64,000 nt of DNA. It comes from UBA2970 sp965221075 (GTDB lineage: Bacteria > Verrucomicrobiota > Verrucomicrobiia > Limisphaerales > AAA164-E04). Below, piece by piece: positions 53,397-61,208 of the stretch (position 1 is its first letter; every line of letters starts with the position of its first letter). The notes under the pieces are model-generated. The model searched no databases. It worked only from the letters and a program-made list of their open reading frames with translations, and was not told where the DNA came from. The translations under genes and the position numbers were made by a program. Location: the NCBI GenBank assembly GCA_965221075.1, contig OZ244865.1, forward strand, positions 992,001 to 1,056,000, given 5' to 3'.

Positions 53397-54041
53397 ATGA
53401 AGACCGGTCCAGCGTTCCGCCTCGATGTCCTTCTGGCCGCCCTGGCGTGCCTGACCCTGGGCTGCGGCCCTACAGGAGGCCCTTCGGGCGAAGAGGAGGA
53501 CGTCTCTTCAAGCAATGAGGACTCTGCCCCTTCGATTGTCATTGGATCGAATCCTCCGGGAGCTTCCGTGTCCCTTGACGGAGCCCGCTTGGGAACGACC
53601 CACCTCAGCCTCGCCCTGGAGTCGATCGGTCTCGACCTGGAATCGATGTCGGGCAGCTCGACAATCTCGCTGGTACAGGATGGATACCATCCCGAGGATG
53701 CGCGGATCGTCCTCCGCCGCTCGAGTCTGGAGGTTTCGGGATCCGGACTGGAAAGCGTAACGACCGGCCGGGGGAATGTTGGAGGTGGCTCCGGCATGCA
53801 GCGAGGCTTGACGGTCCACAGGATAGCCGGCTCGGACTTCGACGCGCTGGTTGATCGCACCGCCACGGAGAGCCCTATGACGACCTATGGGTTTATGTTC
53901 GAATTGACTCCACTCAGCGAGAATCGTCCAGAAGGTGCTCTGACCATTAGAGGCAGCCTGGATTTGGACGATCCCTGGGTCGAGAGGGGTAGAACGGTAC
54001 CCATGCACGAATTCGAAAAAATGTTCCCTTCGAGTCCATGA
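53397..54041 (+). CDS. PEGA-like lipoprotein
   Basis: 214 residues. The start at ATG 53397 gives MKTGPAFRLDVLLAALACLT, then LGCG, a lipoprotein signal with the Cys near residue 23; the upstream frame from 53103 is arginine-rich shadow. A Glu/Ser-rich linker (GEEEDVSSSNEDSAPS) precedes IVIGSNPPGASVSLDGARLG and SLVQDGYHPEDARI, which resembles a PEGA surface domain. The remainder is unrecognised. Its end overlaps an opposite-strand IS3 relic, so the original C-terminus may have been changed by that insertion. Confidence 0.6.
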   Translation: MKTGPAFRLDVLLAALACLTLGCGPTGGPSGEEEDVSSSNEDSAPSIVIGSNPPGASVSLDGARLGTTHLSLALESIGLDLESMSGSSTISLVQDGYHPEDARIVLRRSSLEVSGSGLESVTTGRGNVGGGSGMQRGLTVHRIAGSDFDALVDRTATESPMTTYGFMFELTPLSENRPEGALTIRGSLDLDDPWVERGRTVPMHEFEKMFPSSP

Positions 54042-54325
54042 CCACCTGGGCGGCATCCACTTTCCCGAACTGCGACTGTTCCGCCTCGAGCTCGGGGATC
54101 CTGGCCTGATCAGGGGCGGGCATGGCCGCGCCCGGCGCCTGGTTTCTTCGAGGCCGGGTCCTGCATTGCGCCTTGCTTCCGGGCCTTGGTAAATGCCGCG
54201 TGATGCGGGGAATGCAGTCCCTCCCGGCGTAGCGTCTTGCCGATCTCTCCTGGCTGATCTCGCCTGCCTGCCTCTTCGGGGATCTGCAGCCTGCAGGCTG
54301 CGCTGAAGCAGTGCGGCCAGGCTTG
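54020..54325 (-). pseudogene. IS3-family OrfA transposase relic
   Basis: The minus strand from 54307 reads FSAACRLQIPEEAGRRDQPG, EIGKTLRREGLHSPHHAAFT, KARKQGAMQDPASKKPGAGR and GHARP then a stop. After a frame change comes DQARIPELEAEQSQFGKVDA, AQVVMDSKG. This follows IS3-type OrfA proteins of the form FSAEYKLRILEEA, GEIGALLRREGLYSSHLTTW, APKKRGRK, with a coiled coil of ELE..N type. The N-terminus, the OrfB partner and the terminal repeats are not visible. Confidence 0.72.
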
Positions 54326-54822
54326 CCCGCCAGCTCTGGATCCTGAGCCGGGCTCCCGTTGCCGGTACCGAACCTGGGGGGCGGGGAGCGAAGCGCCGAT
54401 CCCTCCAGGATCGGCGGGTCAGCCTTCCTGCTCGCGGCCGCGTCGCTGTCGTCCCGAATCCTTGATCTCGTTCATCGGTTTCAGGACACAGGATGGGCAG
54501 GTGTATCGCCATCGTTGGCGGAGACGGCTTCGTCCGGCTGCTTTTGGAACGGGCATGATCGCCGCCGGAGGATCGGCCTTTGGCATGTCCGGCAGATCCG
54601 CCGTTCCGGGCGCAGCCCGTGGATGCGCCCGGGGGGCTGAAGGGCATGGATTACCGGGAGCCTTGGAGACTGCCGCCCAATGGTTCCGGGCTGCTCGGGC
54701 GCTGGGGCAACGAGTGCTTGGAATAACCGGAGAGGCTCCTAGACTCCCGCGATACCGCTGGTCGCAGGCCTCTGGGCCGGAGTCCCGCCTCCGGAACGGC
54801 GGGCCGGCCGAAGGCCCCTTCG
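54326..54822. other. Unassigned stretch before the sigma factor gene
   Basis: This adjoins the IS3 relic and may contain more of it, but no further transposase motif could be read. The sigma factor promoter is expected in the last 100 bp; CTTGGAATAACCGG near 54717-54730 faintly resembles an ECF -35 element but has no clear -10 partner. Confidence 0.35.
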
Positions 54823-55425
54823 ATGGAGGAAGAGAGGGACAAGGATGCCGAGCTGATGCTCAGGACGCAGCAGGGCGACAATGCGGCCTTCGAGCTCCTG
54901 GTGGACAGCTACAAGCAGCCGGTGGCCAACCTGATCACCCGGATCCTTGGGGACAGCGCCGAAGCGGCGGATCTGGCCCAGAAGGTCTTCATCCAGGCCT
55001 ACCGGGCCGCCGGACGCTACCGGCCCACCGCCCGCTTCTCCACCTGGCTCTTCACCATCGCCCGCAACCTGAGCCTGAACGAGATCCGGCGGCGAAAGCG
55101 GCGCCCCGTCACGAGCCTGGAGGAATCCTCGGAATCCTCGCCGGGCGAAGGCAGCTTCCTGCGCGACCGCAAGGGGGACGATCCCCGGGACTCCCTGCTC
55201 AAGGGGGAGCTGGGAGAGAGGATCGCCCAGGCGCTCGGGGAGCTGCCCTCCAGCCAGCGCACCGCCATGGCCCTGCTTCTGGAGAACGGCCTCTCCTACG
55301 AGGAGATCTCCCGGGTTCTGGGGTGCTCCCTTTCGGCGGTCAAGTCCCTGATCCACCGGGCCCGGGAGACCCTGCGCAGCCGGATCCGCCCCTACCTGGA
55401 GGACGGGAGCTGGGAGGAGGAGTGA
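54823..55425 (+). CDS. ECF-type RNA polymerase sigma factor
   Basis: 200 residues. Region 2: AFELLVDSYKQPVANLITRI, DSAEAADLAQKVFIQAYRAA and YRPTARFSTWLFTIARNLSL (with the Asn-Glu-x-x-R-R end). An acidic linker follows. Region 4: ALGELPSSQRTAMALLLENG and LSYEEISRVLGCSLSAVKSL, then IHRARETLRSRI. It should direct polymerase to its own regulon in response to a signal passed by the next gene, a membrane anti-sigma candidate 51 bp downstream. Confidence 0.92.
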   Translation: MEEERDKDAELMLRTQQGDNAAFELLVDSYKQPVANLITRILGDSAEAADLAQKVFIQAYRAAGRYRPTARFSTWLFTIARNLSLNEIRRRKRRPVTSLEESSESSPGEGSFLRDRKGDDPRDSLLKGELGERIAQALGELPSSQRTAMALLLENGLSYEEISRVLGCSLSAVKSLIHRARETLRSRIRPYLEDGSWEEE

Positions 55426-55476
55426 AACGGGAGCGAAACTTTTCCCCTCCGCCGGTGATCTAGGTAGTGCCGAGTC

Positions 55477-55989
55477 ATGAACCGGAAGGACGTACACCAG
55501 AGGCTGCTTTCGGAACGGTGGTTCCGCCCCCTGAGCGCGGAGGAGGAGGCGGAGAAGGAGCGGCTGCTGGCGTCCTCCGGACGATTCCGCCGGGAATGGG
55601 AGCTGGATTCGGCGATCCGGAAAGGCCTGTCCGAGCTGCCCGACACGCCGCTTCCTGCCGGCTTCGCCCGGCGGGTCATGGGCCGGATCGCTGCCGAACG
55701 GGCCGCCGGCGCCTCCTCCTCTCCCTGGAGCGTGCTGCGAGCCTTCCTGTCCCGTCCCGCTTGGGCCTTCTCCCTTCCGGCCCTGGCTCTGGCCTGCGGC
55801 CTCTTCCTGCTGCAGCCCCGGAACCCGGAGCAGAAGCTGGCGGAGAACCTGTCGGAGGCGGTCAAGGTGCGGCTGGCTCCCTCCCTGGAGGAGCTTCGCC
55901 ATTTCGACGAGATCAGGCGGCTGGGCCAGGTTGCCTCCGGCGTGGACTGGGACCTGATCTCGGTAGCGGACTTCCCTTCCAGCCCATGA
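55477..55989 (+). CDS. Putative anti-sigma factor, single-pass membrane protein
   Basis: 170 residues. The N-terminal ~85 residues (RPLSAEEEAEKERLLASSGR, FRREWELDSAIRKGLSELPD) look like a short helical anti-sigma domain; there is no Zn-binding HxxxCxxC. One helix (AWAFSLPALALACGLFLLQ) precedes an outer part EELRHFDEIRRLGQVASGVD. Position directly behind the ECF sigma gene and the 4-bp overlap with the next gene support the role. The sensing mechanism is unknown. Confidence 0.65.
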   Translation: MNRKDVHQRLLSERWFRPLSAEEEAEKERLLASSGRFRREWELDSAIRKGLSELPDTPLPAGFARRVMGRIAAERAAGASSSPWSVLRAFLSRPAWAFSLPALALACGLFLLQPRNPEQKLAENLSEAVKVRLAPSLEELRHFDEIRRLGQVASGVDWDLISVADFPSSP

Positions 55990-56951
55990 GAGCCTGGCCT
56001 GCGCTCCTGGTCCTGGCGCTCTGCTTCTGCTCCCTGGCCGGAGGCCAGACCGGGTCCGGCTGGAAGCTCCGCTCGGTGCCGCCTCCCCTCCCGGGGCAGT
56101 CCGCCCAGCCCCCGCTGCCGCCGGTGGGCTCCTCTCCGGTCCGCTTCCTCGGCAGTCTCCTGGATTCCGGCCCGGAAGAGCGGATCCGCATGCTGGAGAA
56201 CCACACCGACCGGAGCCGGGCCTACTGGCAGGGGAAGATCGCCCAGTACGAGGAGTATCCCCGGGAGGAGCGCGACCGGCGTCTGAGAATCTCCAGCCTC
56301 CACTGGAATCTGGCCCTGCTGATCCGGGTGCCTCTCAGGGACCGGCTGCTGAGGCTCAGCCAGATCCCGGAGCGCGAGCGCCGGCAGCTGGAGCGGCAGC
56401 TGGAGCGGTGGGACGCCCTCGAGGAGCCGCTTCGCAAGGACATCCTCGAGAACATCAAGGTGCTGCAGTACTTCGCCCAGCTGCAGGGCGGCGAGGCCAT
56501 GGAGCGCGCGAATCCGCTCGAGGGGGCCGAGGATCCCGAGCATCCCCTCCACCAGCAGGCCAGGACCTGGCGCCAGCTTCCGGACCAGCGCCGCAGGGAG
56601 ATGTACCACGCCTACCTGGACTTCTACCGGCTGCCGCGCGATCAGCAGCAGTCGACCCTCAGCAGGGTGCCATTCCCCCCGGTGCGCGAGGAGCTGCGCC
56701 AGCAGGTGGAGCTGCTCTCCAGCCTCCCCCCCGAGGAGCGGGAGAGCTGCCTGCAGGCACTGCGCCAGTTCGCCGCCATGTCCCACGAGGACCAGGTCCG
56801 CTTCCTGGAGAACGCCCAGAAGTGGCGGTCGATGAAGGAGGAGGAGCGCAGCTTCTGGGTCCACTACGTCAAGCAGCTCCCGCCGCTGCCTCCCCCCCTG
56901 GCGTCCCAGGAGGGGGCCCGGAGCCGCAGTGCCGACGGGGAAAACCGTTGA
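55986..56951 (+). CDS. Exported DUF3106-like helical protein
   Basis: 321 residues. MRAWPALLVLALCFCSLAGG is a signal peptide. The mature protein is charged and helical with short repeated motifs of the type L-P-x-E-x-R-x-x-x-L (QIPERERRQLERQLERWDAL, LRKDILENIKVLQYF, WRQLPDQRRREMYHAYLDFY, LPPEERESCLQALRQFAAMS, HEDQVRFLENAQKWRSMKEE), which resemble DUF3106. It is probably periplasmic and may be the sensed or effector component of the sigma/anti-sigma cluster. It overlaps the anti-sigma gene by ATGA. Confidence 0.7.
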   Translation: MRAWPALLVLALCFCSLAGGQTGSGWKLRSVPPPLPGQSAQPPLPPVGSSPVRFLGSLLDSGPEERIRMLENHTDRSRAYWQGKIAQYEEYPREERDRRLRISSLHWNLALLIRVPLRDRLLRLSQIPERERRQLERQLERWDALEEPLRKDILENIKVLQYFAQLQGGEAMERANPLEGAEDPEHPLHQQARTWRQLPDQRRREMYHAYLDFYRLPRDQQQSTLSRVPFPPVREELRQQVELLSSLPPEERESCLQALRQFAAMSHEDQVRFLENAQKWRSMKEEERSFWVHYVKQLPPLPPPLASQEGARSRSADGENR

Positions 56952-57095
56952 GCGCCCGGCGGCGATCCGGTTGACTGCCTCCGGCGCTTCCCGCCTGCGG
57001 ATCCGGGCCTAGGCGGCCCGAGGTCCCGCCCTTCGCTCCTCCCGGCCCCCCGAGGTCCGGCGGCCGGAGCTCGGGCCGCCGGGTCGCGATCGGCG

Positions 57096-60000
57096 ATGCG
57101 ATACAAGTGGCTATGGGGGGCGTCGGCCCTGGCGGTCCTGGTCGTTCTGGCGCTCCTCCTGAGGCCCGGCGGGGAGCGCCGCTCGGAGCAGGCCCAGGCC
57201 CGCCTGAGGGTCCAGGAGCAGTTCATCGGGCTGATGAACTCGGGGCGCAACTACCTGGACCAGGGCCAGGCGGCTTCGGCCTTGGAGGCCTTCGCCGCCG
57301 CCTCCCGTCTCCATCCCGGGGATCGCGACGTTTGGCTCAACCTGGCCAACGCCCGGCTGCTGGGGGCGGAGGCCCGGGAGGCGATCGCGGCGGCCGAGTC
57401 CGCCCTGGCCATCGACCGGCACTCGGCCGCCGGCCACTACCTCAAGGGCTGCGGCCATCTGCGCCTGGGCGAGTTCGAGGAGGCGGCTCGGTCGCTGCAG
57501 TCGGCCAAGGATCTGGACCGGACGGTCAACGCGGCGAGCTTCCAGCTGGGGCGGGCCCAGCTGGGCCTGGGGCAGAACGAGGCCGCCGCCGGGCAGTTCC
57601 GCGAGGTGGTGCAGTTCGATCCGCAGCACCGGGCCGGCTGGTACAGCCTGAGCCAGGCGCAGATCCGGCTGGGGGACGAGGAAGGCGCCGCCGCCTCGCT
57701 GGAGCGGGTCCAGGCCCTGGCCCAGGAGCAGGGGGAGCAGGTCTCGGGTCCCGAGGTCTTCGAGCGGTGCGTCTACACCCGAGCGGTGGTCCCCTTCCGC
57801 CTGGAGCAGCCCGCCCACGAGGGAATCGCGGTGCGCTTCGAGGAGGCGACCTCCGAGATGCTGGGCCCCGAGGCTTCCTCCTACCGGTGGCCCGCCGGGG
57901 TGATCGATGCGGGGCACGACGGGACCCTGGACCTCCTGGTCCAGCAGGAGGGGCGGGGGACGGCGCTGCTGCGGGGAGGCCCTGGGGGGCTGGTCCCTGA
58001 GGGGAGCCCGGCCCCCCTGGGCGGGGGCGCCCTGCCGGAGTCCTGCCTGGTCGGCGACCTGCAGATCGAGACCCTGATCGGGGAGCGGCGGCATGAGGAC
58101 GCCCTCCTGGCGGGCGGCTCCGCCCTCCGGCTCCTGCAGGTGACCTACGACGGCCTGATCCTGGACCGGACCCTGCAGAGCGGGGTGGGGGATCGGGGGC
58201 TGGCCGAGGCCGTCCTCTCCGATCTGGACTTCACCGGCAAGCTGGACCTGGTGGGCCTCGATCCGCAGGACGGCTCCCTCTCGGTGCTGGGCAACCGGGG
58301 AGGCTTCCTCTTCGTCGACGCACGGGAGGAGTACTCCCTTCCCGAGGGAGCTCCGCCGCTGCGCCAGTTCCGGCTCGAGGACTGGGACGGAGACGACCTG
58401 CCGGACCTGCTCTTCCTGACCCGTGAGGGAGCCCCGGGCCTGTGGCTGCGGGAGCGCGGGCTGGCGTTCCGGGCCGATCCCGGGCTCGACGGACTGCCCC
58501 GGGCGAGGGCCATGGCGGTCGGCGACCTGGACAACGATCTGAGGCCGGACCTGCTGCTGGCCCTGGAGGAGGGGATCCACGTGCACCTGCAGGGCGCCGC
58601 CGTGCCCCCTGCCCGGATCGGGACCCCGGAGCCGGTCCTGGGCATGCGCCTTCTCGACTACGACAACGACGGGTGGCTGGACCTGCTGGCCTGGGGGCCG
58701 GCCGGCCTGAGGGCCTGGCGCAACCGGGGGCTGGAGGGCTTCCAGGAAACCACCGCGGAGCTGGGGCTCGGCGCCCTGGCCGGCCTTTCCGTCAGGGCTC
58801 TCAAGGGAGCCGATCTGGACGGGGACTGCGACACCGACCTGCTGCTGGGCCTGGAGGACGGCTCCCTGCGCTTCCTGCGCAACCAGGGGGGCGACGCCCA
58901 CCGGCAGCTCAAGGTGAGGCTGGCGGGCAGCCGCACCAACCCCTCGGCCCTGGGGGTCAAGCTGGAGGTGGCCGCCGGGGGGCTGCGCCTGATCCGGACG
59001 GTGCGGGAGCTGCCGGTGGAGATCGGCCTGGGAGACCGCTCCCGGCTGGAGGTGCTCAAGCCCCACTGGAGCGATCTGGTGACCACCGCCGACGTCGAGG
59101 TGGGGGAGTGCCAGACGGTGGAGGTGGTGGAGCTGGAGCTGCCCACCGGCTCCTGCCCCTACCTCTACGTGTGGGACGGCTCGGGATTCCGCTTCGTCTC
59201 CGACTTCCTGGGGGCCTCCCCCCTGGGGCTTCCCGCGGCCCGGGGCAGGCTGATCGCCGCCGATACCGACGAGTACATCCGCCTGGGGAGCTCCTCGGAG
59301 GTCGGGCTCCAGGAGGGGGACTGGGTGGTGCAGGTGACCGAGGAGCTGCGCGAGGTCCTCTACCTGGACCTGGCCCAGCTGCACGTGGTGGACGTCCCCG
59401 CCGGGGTCGAGGTGCACGCTTCCAACCGGCTGGTTCCCTCGCCGCCCTTCCCCGAGGCGGGCCTGCAGGCGGTCCACCGCTCCCGCCCCCTGCTCTCGGC
59501 CCGGCGCAGCGACGGCGCCGACGCCACCTCCCTGCTGATCGAGGCCGACGGCCGGAGGGCCTCCCCGGTCCGGCTGCGGGCCCCGCAGCTGCGCGGCCTG
59601 GCCGAGCCCTGGCACGTCGACCTCGACTTCGGGCCCATCGACGAGGAGCGCGACTGGGTCCTGGTGCTGGAGGGGTGGCTGCGCTTCGGGGGCGGCATGT
59701 CCAACATGTCGGGATCCCACTTCGGGGACTTCCCCTTCCCGTTCCCCGTGCTCTCGGCCCGGAGGGAGGACGGAAGCTGGGAGGCCCTGGACGTGGCGGT
59801 GGGGGCTCCGGCGGGGAAGACCAAGTCGATGGCGGTGCGCCTGGGCGGGGTCCTGCGCCCCGGCATGCGCCTCCTGCGCCTCTCCACCGCCTTCGAGATC
59901 CACTGGGACCGGATCGCCCTGATGGAGGCCTGGGACGGGGAGATGGTGCGGAGGACGCTCCGGCCCAGGGTGGCCGACCTGCACTGGCGGGGCTTCAGCC

Positions 60001-60428
60001 GCTACCTGGATCTTCCCTGGGACGAGCCCCTGACCCCCGACTACCGCCGGACCGTCTCCCGGGCCCCCTGGACGGTGATGCCGTCGGGCTGGTGCACCCG
60101 CTACGGTCCGGTGGGGGAGCTGCTCGAGGAGATCGACGACCGGCTGGTTCTGCTCAGCGGCGGGGACGAGCTGACCCTGCGCTTCGACGCCGGAGAGGCC
60201 CCCGGCCCCGGGCCGGGGATGGCGAGGGAGCTCTTCCTGCTCGTCGACGGATGGGACAAGGACGCCGATCTGCATGTGGTGGAGGGCTGGAACGTGGAGC
60301 CGCTTCCCTGGCACGGCATGGACGACCAGCTCTACGGCCGCCAGGAGCGGCCCGCCTCCCTGCCCTCCGGGTGGATCGGCCGGTACAACACCCGGTGGAC
60401 CCCGCCCTTCCTCCTGCACCGGAAGTAG
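57096..60428 (+). CDS. Membrane-anchored TPR and FG-GAP/VCBS repeat protein
   Basis: 1110 residues. An N-terminal anchor (residues 6-22) is followed by TPR-like helical repeats up to about 215 (ALEAFAAASRLHPGDRDVWL, AALNLANAR-like units, FREVVQFDPQHRAGWYSLSQ). A beta-propeller with Ca-binding FG-GAP motifs follows: DWDGDDLPDLLF (~428), DLDNDLRPDLLL (~476), DYDNDGWLDLLA (~520) and DLDGDCDTDLLL (~572). The next part, LKVRLAGSRTNPSALGVKLE, resembles the ASPIC/UnbV module. The last ~420 residues (from PYLYVWDGSGFRFVSDFLGA) are unrecognised. It probably works outside the cytoplasm in binding or adhesion. The Sel1 gene follows after 2 bp. Confidence 0.8.
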   Translation: MRYKWLWGASALAVLVVLALLLRPGGERRSEQAQARLRVQEQFIGLMNSGRNYLDQGQAASALEAFAAASRLHPGDRDVWLNLANARLLGAEAREAIAAAESALAIDRHSAAGHYLKGCGHLRLGEFEEAARSLQSAKDLDRTVNAASFQLGRAQLGLGQNEAAAGQFREVVQFDPQHRAGWYSLSQAQIRLGDEEGAAASLERVQALAQEQGEQVSGPEVFERCVYTRAVVPFRLEQPAHEGIAVRFEEATSEMLGPEASSYRWPAGVIDAGHDGTLDLLVQQEGRGTALLRGGPGGLVPEGSPAPLGGGALPESCLVGDLQIETLIGERRHEDALLAGGSALRLLQVTYDGLILDRTLQSGVGDRGLAEAVLSDLDFTGKLDLVGLDPQDGSLSVLGNRGGFLFVDAREEYSLPEGAPPLRQFRLEDWDGDDLPDLLFLTREGAPGLWLRERGLAFRADPGLDGLPRARAMAVGDLDNDLRPDLLLALEEGIHVHLQGAAVPPARIGTPEPVLGMRLLDYDNDGWLDLLAWGPAGLRAWRNRGLEGFQETTAELGLGALAGLSVRALKGADLDGDCDTDLLLGLEDGSLRFLRNQGGDAHRQLKVRLAGSRTNPSALGVKLEVAAGGLRLIRTVRELPVEIGLGDRSRLEVLKPHWSDLVTTADVEVGECQTVEVVELELPTGSCPYLYVWDGSGFRFVSDFLGASPLGLPAARGRLIAADTDEYIRLGSSSEVGLQEGDWVVQVTEELREVLYLDLAQLHVVDVPAGVEVHASNRLVPSPPFPEAGLQAVHRSRPLLSARRSDGADATSLLIEADGRRASPVRLRAPQLRGLAEPWHVDLDFGPIDEERDWVLVLEGWLRFGGGMSNMSGSHFGDFPFPFPVLSARREDGSWEALDVAVGAPAGKTKSMAVRLGGVLRPGMRLLRLSTAFEIHWDRIALMEAWDGEMVRRTLRPRVADLHWRGFSRYLDLPWDEPLTPDYRRTVSRAPWTVMPSGWCTRYGPVGELLEEIDDRLVLLSGGDELTLRFDAGEAPGPGPGMARELFLLVDGWDKDADLHVVEGWNVEPLPWHGMDDQLYGRQERPASLPSGWIGRYNTRWTPPFLLHRK

Positions 60429-60430
60429 GG

Positions 60431-60817
60431 ATGGCCGGGCCGGACGAGCAGCATGTCCGCTCCCTGGAGCGGCGGGCCGGGGAGGGGGATCTGGAGGCCC
60501 AGTACGAGATGAGCTGGCGGCTGGCCACCGGGATGGGCCTCCCCCCCGACGACGGCGCCTCGATCGGCTGGCTGGAGCGGGCGGCCCGGGGAGGGCACCG
60601 CCTGGCCCAGAACAACCTCGGGGCCCGATTCGCCACCGGGGACGGCGTGGGGAGGGATCCCCTGGAGGCCTGGGTCTGGTTCAGCCGGGCCGAGCGGCAG
60701 GGGGACCGCAAGGCCGGCAAGAACCGCCAGAGCATGGAGCGGGAGCTGGACTCCGGCCGGCTGGCGGAGGCGCGCCGGAGGCTGGAGGGGGAGGATCCTA
60801 GCCGAGGCGGAAGCTGA
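60431..60817 (+). CDS. Sel1-like repeat protein
   Basis: 128 residues with two to three Sel1/TPR-like repeats: GDLEAQYEMSWRLATGMGLP, DDGASIGWLERAARGGHRLA, QNNLGARFATGDGVGRDPLE and AWVWFSRAERQGDRKA. No signal peptide is visible, so it is probably a cytoplasmic adaptor. It starts 2 bp after the TPR/FG-GAP gene. Its last 20 bp overlap the end of the convergent DUF721 gene. Confidence 0.82.
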   Translation: MAGPDEQHVRSLERRAGEGDLEAQYEMSWRLATGMGLPPDDGASIGWLERAARGGHRLAQNNLGARFATGDGVGRDPLEAWVWFSRAERQGDRKAGKNRQSMERELDSGRLAEARRRLEGEDPSRGGS

Positions 60818-61208
60818 TCCTCTGGATCTTCTCCTGTCCGTAGCTGGCCTGCATGCGGTCCAGGATCTCCTTGCGGCGGTAGCGGACGATCTCGGCGAGC
60901 GCGGGCGAGCTGTCCACCTTGACATGGAGGGTGCCCTTGGCCAGGCCGCAGGGCTGGGCGCTGCGGACGATGTCCGGATCGAGCGCCTCCCTCCAGACCG
61001 CGAGGATCTCGGTCTCCTGCCGGCGCTGCTCCAGGCGCAGGCGCTTCCCGAGCATGCGGGCCAGATCCCGGATCTCCCTGGGGCGGTAGTCCCGCTCCTC
61101 CTGAAGGGAGAGGAAGTGGCCGCCCCACCACTGTTCCAGCACCCGGGACTGGCTGGAGCCCTTCCGGGCGCCGAGCAGGCGCCTCCGGTACTCAGCCGGG
61201 CCGCTCAT
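60798..61208 (-). CDS. DUF721 (DciA-like) protein
   Basis: 136 residues. The C-terminal half matches DUF721: VWREALDPDIVRSAQPCGLA, KGTLHVKVDSSPALAEIVRY and RRKEILDRMQASYGQEKIQR, then ISFRLG. DciA proteins load or operate the replicative helicase DnaB in bacteria without DnaC; that role is inferred only from the family. It overlaps the start of nothing upstream but shares 17 bp with the end of the GH42 gene and 20 bp with the Sel1 gene. Confidence 0.75.
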   Translation of the reverse strand: MSGPAEYRRRLLGARKGSSQSRVLEQWWGGHFLSLQEERDYRPREIRDLARMLGKRLRLEQRRQETEILAVWREALDPDIVRSAQPCGLAKGTLHVKVDSSPALAEIVRYRRKEILDRMQASYGQEKIQRISFRLG

